This document shows, in pieces, positions 55,584 to 64,000 of a stretch of 64,000 nt of DNA. The notes beneath the pieces are model-generated. The model had not been told where the DNA came from and ran no database searches. It worked only from the letters and a program-made list of their open reading frames with translations. The stretch is taken from the NCBI RefSeq assembly GCF_047663525.1, contig NC_092617.1, forward strand, positions 2,174,501 to 2,238,500, in the 5' to 3' direction. Each line of letters starts with the position of its first letter. Positions within the stretch are counted from its first letter, which is position 1. This DNA comes from Anas platyrhynchos (Eukaryota > Chordata > Aves > Anseriformes > Anatidae). The position numbers and the translations under genes are program-made.

Positions 55584-56525
55584 TTAACAACACTGATGCT
55601 TAAGAAGCACATATAGAAACAATTTTCTCACTGCAACTTTGAGCTCCTGGTTCCTCATGCTGTAGATGATGGGGTTCACTGCTGGAGGTACCACTGAGTA
55701 CAAAAGTGACACCACCAAGTCCAGAGATGGGGAAGATATAGAAGCGGGCTTCAAGTAGGCAAACATGGAAGTGCTAAGAAAGAGGAAGACCACGGCCAGG
55801 TGAGGGAGGCACGTGGAAAAGGCTTTGTGCCGGCCCTGCTCAGAGGGCATTCTCAGCACTGCCCTGAAGATCTGAACATAGGACAGCACAATGAAAACAA
55901 AACAACCAAATGATAAAGAAACACTAAACACAAGGATGCCAGTTTCCCTGAGATAAGAATCTGAACAGGAGAGCTTGAGGATGTGGGGGATTTCACAGAA
56001 GAACTGGTCCACAGCATTGCCTTGGCAAAGGGGCAGGGAAAATGTGCTGGCCGTGTGCAGGACAGCATTGAGAAAGCCACTGCCCCAGGCAGCTGCTGCC
56101 ATCTGGGCACAAGCTCTGCTGCCCAGGAGGCTCCCGTAGTGCAAGGGCTTGCAGATGGCAACGTAGCGGTCGTACGCCATGATGGTGAGAAGGTAATACT
56201 CCGATGACATCAACAAGACAAAGAGAAAGACCTGTGTAGTACATCCTTGATGGGAGATGGTCCTGGTGTCCCAGAGGGCATTGGCCATGGCTTTGGGCAG
56301 AGTGGTAGAGATGCAGCCCAGGTCGAGGAGGGCGAGGTTGAGGAGGAAGAAGTACATGGGGGTGTGGAGGCGGTGGTCGCAGGCTACGGCGCTGAGGATG
56401 AGGCCGTTGCCCAGGAGGGCAGCCAGGTAGATGCCCAGGAAGAGCGCGAAGTGCAGGAGCTGCAGCTCGCACGTGTCTGTGAATGCCAGCAGGAGGAACT
56501 CACTCACAGAGCTGCTGTTGGGCAT
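55584..56525 (-). CDS. Olfactory receptor, OR14-like (gamma-c), intact, chimeric
   Basis: A 313-residue OR with ATG at 56525-56523 and an open frame. Motifs are NSS at 3, GN at 39-40, PMYFFLLNLALLDLG, Cys 95, MAYDRYVAIC at 116-125, KAFSTCLPHL at 234-243, and NPIIYSMRNQELK from 284 (Ile in place of the usual Leu). The first roughly 188 residues follow the OR at 34904 (for example ANALWDTRTISHQGC, MSSEYYLLTI), while from YLRE on (residue 191) it follows the OR at 1362 (FGCF, VLSYVQIF, KLFLYVLLKHQCC). The flanks agree: upstream DNA matches 33.9-34.9 kb and downstream DNA matches 2.3-5.5 kb. It is therefore a recombinant receptor with all main motifs in order. The splice acceptor TTTTTTCTTCCTTGAGCAG lies upstream at about 56549-56567. 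Confidence 0.92.
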   Translation of the reverse strand: MPNSSSVSEFLLLAFTDTCELQLLHFALFLGIYLAALLGNGLILSAVACDHRLHTPMYFFLLNLALLDLGCISTTLPKAMANALWDTRTISHQGCTTQVFLFVLLMSSEYYLLTIMAYDRYVAICKPLHYGSLLGSRACAQMAAAAWGSGFLNAVLHTASTFSLPLCQGNAVDQFFCEIPHILKLSCSDSYLRETGILVFSVSLSFGCFVFIVLSYVQIFRAVLRMPSEQGRHKAFSTCLPHLAVVFLFLSTSMFAYLKPASISSPSLDLVVSLLYSVVPPAVNPIIYSMRNQELKVAVRKLFLYVLLKHQCC

Positions 56526-58380
56526 TTGGTGGTTCTGGCCATGGGTTACTGCTCAAGGAAGAAAAAATCTTTAATAAATAAGAAGACATACCTGAGATAA
56601 ACTTCTTCCATTTCTCGCTTAACTGCCCTGAAAACTCTTTCAGTCAGGCTTTTAGCAGGGCCCTTTCATGTGGTCTACTTCATGCTGCCTTAGGGTGTCC
56701 CTGGGAGCAGGTGACCCTGACCTGAGTAAGAAAGGAGTCAGTCCTGCCCCACAACCAGAGGTAAAGAGGAAGATGGGGTAATCTCAGATTCAATCATCTG
56801 ATTATAAAGAGCTTTTCAATATTGTTGCTCCCAGTTTACCCAACTGCAGAACAGAGCTGTGGGAATTTATTTTTGCATTTTGTACCGATCTGCTCACCCT
56901 GCTCTGTTTTCTAAGGCATTTCAAGTGAAAACCTGTCGATCCTCAGACAAAAGAGGATGGTTCCTTTGGTGCTGAGTTTCATTTAGAGACGACAGCCACG
57001 GTTAAGCTCATTTGGCCTGTGCTGGCATTTCCTGAGCTACAGAACTATTGGACTCATAGGTTCATAGAGACATGGAGTCATAGAATATCCCAGCTTGGAA
57101 GGGGCCCACAAGGATATTCAAATCCCACCCCTGAATCTGTACGTGAAAACCCCCAAATTGGTCTATATATCTGAGGGGGTTGCCCAAATATTTCTTAAAT
57201 TCTGGCAGCCTCAGTGTTGTGACCACTTCCCTGTGGTGCCTGTTCCAGTACCTAAGAAACCACGACACTGCTGAGGGCAGAGGAATCCAGGCACAAAGTG
57301 CAGATCTCCAGAACTCTCACCCTGTCCCCGTACTCCCCTTCCCCCAAGCACACCAAGGGCTCACCCCACGGGCATGTGAAACCCCCATCCCCAGCCAGCC
57401 TGGGAACAAGACCAGCAGCAGCACGGCCAGCTGGAGAAGCCTGCAGGAATGCCAGCATGCTGCTGCCAGGGGAGGCAAGGCCAGGGAGGGACAGATGGAC
57501 ACTCAGCAGACCCTCCTGTGCTGCAGCTCTGCCTGCAGAGGAGGCAGCTCCTGCTCTTTGCAAATGCTGTTTGCTCTGCTTTAGCCTGCAGACACCTCCC
57601 AAAGACAGGGGGTATCAGAGCTTTTGTAGCTCCTAAAGATAAGCTAGGATAAAACCTGAGAGGACCACATTATGATGATGTTGGTGCAGTCCATGAGATG
57701 ATGTTTGGGAAGGTACTTTACAAATTTGATCACCGAGTTATTGATTTCTCAATGCAATGCTCCAGGAGTCTCAGTCTCCTGTACAATCCTGAAAATGAAA
57801 CCTGCCTCCTGTCCACTGCAGCAGTCTGCAAGCACAGACTGCAGAAAAAGTCTTCCCCTTCACATAAGTCAAGCCTTGATGTTCCTCCTGAATTGCCCCT
57901 CATAATGCCATTATCTAAAGCACTGCATAAACAGAGAGACCAACCCTGACAGATGCTATCAGCCATGTGATGTGCCAGCTGTAGAAGACCCCTCTGGCAA
58001 CCCCACCTGCAGTGCCCTGCTGCCAGAGCCTCACGGTGTCAGGAGCCTGCAGATGTGTCCTGCCACACGCTGCCCTCTGTTGTTGCGCTCCTCAGTGCCT
58101 CCAAGCCCTTTCTCCTTCTGTCCTCTCTGTGTGCCAGCTGCGGTCAGAGCCCCCAGCCCTACTGTGCTGTGCAGAGGAGCTGCTCCTGGGCACAGCTGTC
58201 TCTCTTCAGTGCTTGCCAGGAGCTCCCCTTGGGCCCAGGAGCCCGGCCCAGCTCAGCAGCACAGCACCCGACCATGGCATCGCTTGCTCTGTGCCCTTGG
58301 GCTCCCTCGAGGTGTCCCCAAGGCCTCAGGGCTGACAGCTCCCCAAGGCAGCAGGGTCTCTGCTGGGGTGTGCTGATTGA
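56526..58380 (-). repeat. OR-upstream module, inverted copy of 32.77-34.90 kb
   Basis: 56526-57556 is nearly identical to 33883-34903 reversed, including a CR1 3' end at 57060-57260. 57556-57950 is a more diverged version of 33251-33880. 57955-58380 is again close to 32770-33250. The unequal divergence along the block is plain by eye. No gene was seen. Confidence 0.8.
57060..57260 (-). mobile_element. CR1 3' end fragment, inverted copy
   Basis: It starts TCATAGAGACATGGAGTCATAGAATATCCC-like words (the CR1 3' tail reversed) and carries the HHREVVTTLRLPEFKKYLG reading on the minus strand, identical to the 34175-34375 copy. Confidence 0.7.
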
Positions 58381-59144
58381 GGCAGACTGAATTCATCACT
58401 GTTTTCTCCTTGATGAATTTGGGAGAGACTGATTTTATGCTATTATAGTTTGATTGTCAAACATGAGTACAAATGATTCCCTCCCTTAACTCCTATTGTG
58501 GAGGAATGAAATGCCAGCCTTAAAGCTAGCTCTCTAACCAAACTTAAACGAAAAGCCTCAAAACTTGTCCTTATCCCAGAACCTGAGCAGGCATCTTGAG
58601 CAGAACACTAATCCCTCACTCAGAGCCTTTGCCATTCCCTTAACCCTGGATGGTGACCTCTAATTCCTAAACATTAACCTGATCATCTAACCCTCAAAAC
58701 CCCCCACCATGCACACAGCACATCTCAGCTTCAACCCCACTCCTACCCCTAACTTCAGCTGCTTGTCCCCTTGGGGCATGGCAGGGACTGTGACGTCCTG
58801 CAGCAGTCCCATGGCGTTGGAAGAGGCATGTGAGGTGACAGGTATCTGATCAGATCAGAGGCCACAAGGAGAAGCTAGCTGGGAATGCTGGGATGAGGTC
58901 AGGTGTGCCTCAGGATCTGCTGGGCCTGCAGGAGGCACATGGCTGTGAAGGAGGCTGGGAGGTCACTTCTGTCTCTGGAGCTAACAGACCAGCAGCAGGA
59001 ATGTGGCACAGATAGGGACCATAAAGGGCAGAAGCATGCTCAAGGCATTGAAGAAGATGGTGAGGCACCTTCTGTTCTGGTCAGGTGAGAGACCACAGGA
59101 AGACTGATGGCATGGGAGTCATGGTTGAAGTATAGTTTGTGAGA
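58381..59144 (+). repeat. Spacer with CCTAA-rich part and partial GTGACC module
   Basis: 58480-58740 is rich in CCCTTAACCC, CCTAAAC and CTAACCCTC words. 58790-59050 has GAGGTCACTTCTGTCTCTGG and CAGCAGCAGGAATGTGGCAC, a short and changed piece of the five-copy module. No gene was seen. Confidence 0.5.
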
Positions 59145-60415
59145 CCATAGAATCAGAGAATGGCTCCTGTTGGAAGGGACCTTAAAGGTCACCTAGTTCC
59201 AACCCCCAGCCATTAACAGGGATGTCATTAGCAGGGATGCCTCCTATGAGATCAGGTTGCCCAGGACCTCACATAACCTGCACTTGCTCAGCTCCAGGGA
59301 TGGGGCACCTCTAAGATCTCTCAGCAACCTGTTCCAGTACCTCACTACCCACAAATTGAAGAAATTTTCTCCTCAGCTCTAAGCTAAATCTTCCCTCTTT
59401 TAGCTTAAAACCATTCCCCCTTGTCCTGTCATTATCTGAGTGAGGAAAGAGTCACTCTCCATCTTTTTATAAGCCCCTTTTAATATTGAAAAGCCACAAA
59501 GAGGTCACCCCTGAGCCTTCTTTTCTCCAGGCTGAAGAGCCCCAGCTTCATTGAGCACCACGCTCTGGGTGTGACCTTCAAGCTAACTCCTTATCCAATG
59601 AATGGTACACCCAACAAATACATATCTCTCCAATTTGGAGACAAGGATGTCATGTGGGACAGTGTCAATGGTCTTACAGAAGTCCAAGTAGATGATATAG
59701 GCCGGTCTTCTCTTGTTGTCTGATGTGATCACTCCACTGTAGAAAGCCATCACATTGGTTAGGCATGATTTACTCTTTGGTGAAGCCATGCTGTCTGTCT
59801 GAGATCACCTCTTTGTCTTGCATGGGCCTTGACATCGATTCCAGGAGGATCTTTTCCATGATCTTTTCAGGCACAGAGGTGAGGCTCACCATTCGGTAGT
59901 TCTATGGGTTCTCATTTCTACCCTTTTTAAAAATGGGAGTGATGTTTCCTTTTTCCAGTCAGCAGAGACTTCACCTGACTGACAGAACTCTTCAAATATG
60001 ATGGAGAGAGGCTTGGAAACTACATCAGCCAGTTCCCTCAGGACCCTGGAATGCAAGTCATCAGGCCCAATAGACTTGTACTTGTTGAATTCCATCAGGT
60101 GGTCTCAATCCTCCTCTTCACTTAGAGTGGGTGGGACTTTGTCCCCCAGCCTCCATCTACGGCTTCAGGGAATGAAAGTCCTGGGAAGCCTGACTGGCAG
60201 GGAAGACTGAGGCAAAGATGTTGTTGAGTCCCTCAGCCTTCTCCATGTCTGTTATTACCAGTTCACCCTTCTCATCCATCAGAAGAGGGTACACTCTCCT
60301 TGGCCTTTCTTTTCTGAGCGATGTATCTACCGAATCTCGTCCTGTTATTATTTTCATCCCCTGCTAAGCTCAGTTCCATCCGTGCCTTAGCTTTCCTTAT
60401 CCTATCCTTCCACAT
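59145..60415 (-). mobile_element. CR1 LINE, old, internally deleted, minus strand
   Basis: The 3' end is CATAGAATCAGAGAATGGCT (the tail reversed). ORF2 pieces on the minus strand are 60357-60157 (before the RT; MEKAEGLNNIFASVF), 60095-59886 ([20 protein letters not shown], the RT start) and 59789-59583 ([20 protein letters not shown], the RT palm). The rest of the RT, with the FADD motif, is missing: at about 59575 the palm is joined to the C-terminal LFSLEK-type region. It is an older subfamily than the 28-kb copy. Confidence 0.8.
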
Positions 60416-61130
60416 CTGAAACTGAAACTTGTGAGAGAGCCTGAGAAAAGTAGCCCTGCATCCATAGAAGCCATTTGGGAAACAAAACTTGTAAGTTGGA
60501 AGCATGATTTTGTGGAGGTGCAGAGCTGATGGGCACATTGCGCAGGATGCGCCTAAAGATCTTTGTGTCCTTTTCCCTCCTGACTACAATGCCACTTCCT
60601 TCTCAGGAGTGGAGGAGCCAACAGAGGTGAGACAGATACACTGAGATGGTAAATGTCATCAGAAAGCTGATCCCAGTAAGATGTGGGGAGGTCAGGAGCA
60701 GCCTGAACAAGACATATGAGATTTTGGGGTGGGAAGAGGATCATGGCCAGAAGAAATTAATGATTTCATACAGGTAAGAACATTCATGCAATGCCAATGC
60801 TGCAGTAACACTGACTTAAAACAGTCACATATGGCCCTTACCTTACTTGAGCCAGTAATTTTAACGCTTAAACATAAATGCTGCTACAACACTTTGAAAA
60901 GAATCAATTTTCTCTCTTGATAACCGTAATCCCTTCACTTGACACTAACATTAAAATGCTCTATTTAACTCTAAACTCCTTGACAGACGTAAAACACCCC
61001 TAAACCACAGAGCTTGTCCATACCTCAACCACAGATGTGACAGCACAAGCAGAACACCAAGCAATCCCACTAAAACATTGCTTAATCTCTAACACAGAAA
61101 GCAAAAAGAGATACTGAGCGGGCTAAAGAA
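60416..61130 (+). repeat. Distal OR 3'-flank module, copy 4 (partial)
   Basis: 60430-60760 follows 4860-5160 and 39290-39600 (ATAGAAGCCATTTGGGAAAC; TTGTGTCCTTTTCC). 60850-61110 is the CCTAA-rich spacer, with AGAACACCAAGCAATCCCA as at 39979. The proximal part is replaced by the CR1. No gene was seen. Confidence 0.65.
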
Positions 61131-61735
61131 GGCTCAGATCAGCCTCAGGATCTCATGGCCCAGCAGGAGGAATGTAACTGTGGCAGGGACTGTGAGGTCA
61201 CTTCTGTCTCTGCACTTGATAGGGCAGCAGCAGGAACATGTCACAGAAAGGGACTGTGAGGTCACTTCTGTCTGTAGGTGGCAGGTCAGCCTTGACTTCT
61301 CCCTGGGAGCTGCACTTTTGGGCTGACATGTGGCAGTGGCCCTGCTAGGCCAGCAGAAGGCACCTGCTTGGCATGCTGACTGGGGGATCCCCTCTGCCTC
61401 CAGAGCCAGGAGGACCCAGGCAGAAAGAAGGGCCCCAGATGGGTTGTCCTGTCCCTTCTGCTTGAGTCCATGACTGCACAGCAGCAGGCACAAGGCTTGG
61501 CTGTGTGTAGCCAAGAAGCTGCAAGGGCAGAAACAGGCCCCTGGCTTGGAAGCTGCTGCTGAGGTGACTTGTGTGTGGTTGGCTGAGAGGCCGCAAGGAG
61601 CCTGCTGGGTTGGGATGCCTACTTCAGGAGTGGTTTCCAACCTGATGGAGCTTTCTTTTGTAGTAGGAAAGAGCAGGAGAGAAAAACTTGCCACAAAGTG
61701 TTCCATGGAAGGCTGGTAGTAGTTACAAGGAAGAA
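61131..61735 (-). repeat. GTGACCTCACAGTCCC repeat module, copy e
   Basis: A full copy in reverse. The minus strand gives the longest frame of the family (61754-61134), but the other copies carry stops and shifts at different places, so it is not called as a gene. It faces copy b in the 8.7-10.6 kb arm. Confidence 0.75.
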
Positions 61736-61859
61736 GAAATGTCCAGGGGAACAACTGGTCTTGCTGCTAGTAACAGAGGCAAAGAAGGCATTAAGTGTCT
61801 TATCCCTTGTCACCAGGTTTTTCCCCCAAATTCCTATAAAGAAAGATGATCTTCCCTAA

Positions 61860-61980
61860 TCTTCCATCATTTAAAGTAGTTTTATTTATTTATTTATTTA
61901 TTTATTTTTATTGTCTTTGACAATAATAGATGGATTGAGGTCCAGCTGGGCTTTGGCCCTTTTAATTTTGACCTGCAGCG
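61860..61980 (-). mobile_element. CR1 fragment with (ATTT)n tract
   Basis: The minus-strand reading has SKLKGPKPSWTSIHLLLSKT, answering the CR1 piece at 9690. A TTTA/ATTT array (61879-61909) lies at its end and is absent from the other arm. Confidence 0.5.
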
Positions 61981-63105
61981 CCCCATAACATTCAGGACAC
62001 AGCTCCAGACAAACTGACAGCATGCATGAGAAGAAAGCACAGCAAATGTGGAACCTGGCAGCCTTCCATGCCCTGCCCTTGAGTGACTGTGCTGCAATGC
62101 CATTTAGCTGGTTACTCCTGAATTATCCAAATTTCCCTGCAACTCTTGCTGTGCTGATGTCTGGTCAGATATAGCACAATTACACGAAGGTTGAACTGTC
62201 TGCCTGCTGACATTAACAGCTGATAGAATGGAGCATCACTGTGGGTGCACCTTGAGAAACTGCAGGATTTTGACTTCAGAAAACTCTTGACTTTCACATG
62301 GAGAAGAGCCCAGTCCTGTACCAGAGGGAGAGAAACCCCAAACATCAGGGCAGACTGGGACCCTGCTGAGTGAGTAGTGGCCAGGAGGAGGAGGGCCTGG
62401 GTACAACGAGGGATGCCATACGAGCAGTGGTGCCTCCTCACGAGGAAGCAGCCCAGCTTCCTACAGAGCTGCCTTACGAGGAGCATGACCACCAAGAAGA
62501 TCTGAGTTATCAGACAGCTCAGATCTTCTGTAACACCACAGAGATAAGGGTCTGCAGCCAAAAAGGAAAGATGTGGAGGTCTTGGAGTCCTTAGGAAAGA
62601 CATGTATAGACAGGGTAGAGGACTGTGACAAGGCTGAATGTCCCAGCAGGACCAGGTCTTTGTGTCCATGGCTATGGCTATTGTGTCTGTCACTAAGGCC
62701 AAAGAGGAGACAGGTTTTCATTAAAGCACCAGGGCCTCATTGCCTCCTCACCCACACCCATGAACCAGGCAGGGGTCGTACCATTCTCCTGCACTTGGCC
62801 GTGCACATCCCCATCTACTACTGTCCCACAAAGAGCCCGGAGAAAGGTGTGGAAGGAAAGGATCTCCCTTCCTTGAGTAGGGAGTCCAGGCCTGGCCCTT
62901 GTGCTTGGTGACACACATCCAGGTTTCCTACACCTCAGTGTCACCTTCACATTGCCTTTGTCTCCTTGTCCTCACTGCCTCCAGGGTTCTGCTCTAACGA
63001 GCTCCAAGGGAGGCTGTGTCAGTGCTGGCCCTCAGGGGGACACTGCAGGAAACTTGCCTCTGACTTACACTTCTGGAGAGATGTCTTCAATTGTCTCTGA
63101 GTGCC
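61981..63105 (+). repeat. Spacer module, inverted partner of 8.73-9.69 kb
   Basis: Same order as 8734-9690 when reversed, with matching words near 62290-62460 and 62880-63105 (GGTGACACACATCCAGGTTT). No gene was seen; the frame at 62112-62702 (-) has no counterpart of equal length in the other arm. Confidence 0.65.
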
Positions 63106-64000
63106 TGAGGTTCGTGGGCTCATCAGCCAAGCCCCCAGAGGGGTGATTGCAGTGCCTTGGGCTGGTGCTGTGCTGCTGAGCTGGGCCGGGCTAATGGGAC
63201 AGAGAAAACACTTTTTAAAAAGTCCCATGAAGCAGAGAGCCAGCTGTGCCCAGGAGCAGCTCCTCTGCACAGCACAGCAGGAAAGAGACACAGAGGCACA
63301 GACACAGAGAGATGAAAAGGGAACGGGGGCTGAAGGCAGTTGTGAGTGAGAGGATGCTGAGAGCTGCCTGCAGGAGAAATGTGCACAGCCCTTGACAAGG
63401 TAAGTGTCTGGCTGCAGGGCCATGCAGCTGCAGGTCCTGGAAGGGTCTCCTGCTGGGTCTTGTTTCTGGGAGGGCAGTGGGCAATGCAGTAGGCTTTGAG
63501 AGTCCTGCTGGGTTGCAGTGCAAGGTGAGAAAGTCTGGCAGAAGCCCCTTGGAGTGTCATAACGCAGCTGCCCTTTTTAGCCAAGAGTTGGGTGTCCAAG
63601 TCTCCTCCAGACACTGCAGGGGATGCAGATTAGGTATTGAGACACCCCAGATTGCGAATATCCAGCTCTGTCTGTGGGGCATTCTCTTGGGCTGCAGTCT
63701 GCTCTCCCACAGGATGCAGCTCTCTCCTGGCATCCTTGTGTTATCCAGGTACCTCAAGGAGAAGACACCTCTGTACTAAAAGCATGTCTGTGCTGCTGGA
63801 TGGCTGTCTGTGGGCAGCTGGAATGAGGCCTCTGCACTCTTGCAGAAGAGCGAAAAGCTGAGATCCTGCTCATGCACCTGGAGATAAGGTGAGGATTCTG
63901 TCTATGTGAACTGGGGTTGGGGCTTCTTTGCTTTAAGCTGTCTCCACTTCTTTGGAAACACAAGAGTGTGATTGTTCTACTAAGCATAACAAAATCTGAG
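63106..64000 (+). repeat. OR-upstream spacer module, direct copy of 1-985
   Basis: Starts GTTCGTGGGCTCATCAGCC and follows 1-900 through GAGATAAGGTGAGGATTCTG near 63885. By analogy with the window start, another OR may follow beyond the window edge. Confidence 0.7.

Noticed and set aside
61134-61754. 206-residue minus-strand frame in the GTGACC module
   Set aside because: Other copies of the module have stops or shifts at different places, and part of the frame is tandem repeat.
1-64000. tRNA, rRNA or other RNA genes
   Set aside because: No stretch with a tRNA B-box and cloverleaf pattern or rRNA-like sequence was recognised by eye. A tRNAscan or Rfam run would be needed to be certain.

Overview
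The window reads as a vertebrate, almost certainly avian, accessory region: an olfactory-receptor (OR) cluster dense in retroelements. The bird assignment rests on several pieces of CR1 LINE with the typical ATTCTGTG-type 3' tail, bird-style ERV LTRs (TG...CA ends, TATA box, internal ATT-rich tract), and ORs that look like the bird-expanded OR14-like (gamma-c) group. A songbird is likely, but that is inference. There are no bacterial-type genes, CRISPR arrays, or tRNA or rRNA genes that I could recognise.

Four OR coding exons are open: 1362-2303 (+), 17028-17954 (+), 34904-35836 (+) and 55584-56525 (-). Each is intronless in its coding part, 308-313 codons long, and starts 14-96 bases after a good splice acceptor, as usual for ORs with a 5' UTR intron. 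Two OR fragments (16422-16575 and 37563-37679) are dead copies. The OR at 34904 has DHY in place of DRY. The OR at 55584 is a mosaic of the 34904 and 1362 genes. The OR at 17028 has a second partial N-terminus fused in frame upstream.

The non-coding part is built of modules that recur in both orientations. 1.36-6.35 kb pairs inverted with 50.28-56.5 kb; 32.77-35.46 kb pairs inverted with 55.97-58.38 kb; 8.73-10.60 kb pairs inverted with 61.13-63.13 kb; 0-1 kb pairs directly with 63.1-64 kb; and 37.6-40.2 kb is a further copy of the OR 3' flank. A 0.45-0.65 kb unit with GTGACCTCACAGTCCC motifs occurs five times. The cluster therefore grew by segmental duplication with inversion and gene conversion.

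Retroelements sit in and between these modules. They include CR1 fragments of several ages (the best at 28.3-30.5 kb), ERVL-like copies (11.8-13.4, 30.5-32.7 and 35.9-37.6 kb), solo LTRs (18.2-19.3, 24.8-25.4 and 26.4-27.0 kb), and a broken gammaretrovirus-like provirus on the minus strand (40.2-47.2 kb). That provirus has gag, pol and env remains, a proline-tRNA primer-binding site, and two LTRs that do not match each other. Two arrays of an 11-bp minisatellite (27.03-28.29 and 47.22-49.47 kb) each run straight into a 5'-truncated CR1. A separate diverged 21-bp minisatellite lies at 19.3-20.6 kb.

I see no new multi-gene system. The points most worth a second look are the chimeric OR, the paired 11-bp arrays with their CR1 junctions, the mismatched-LTR provirus and the inverted-repeat architecture. 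All sequence comparisons were made by eye; no alignment or database search was run.
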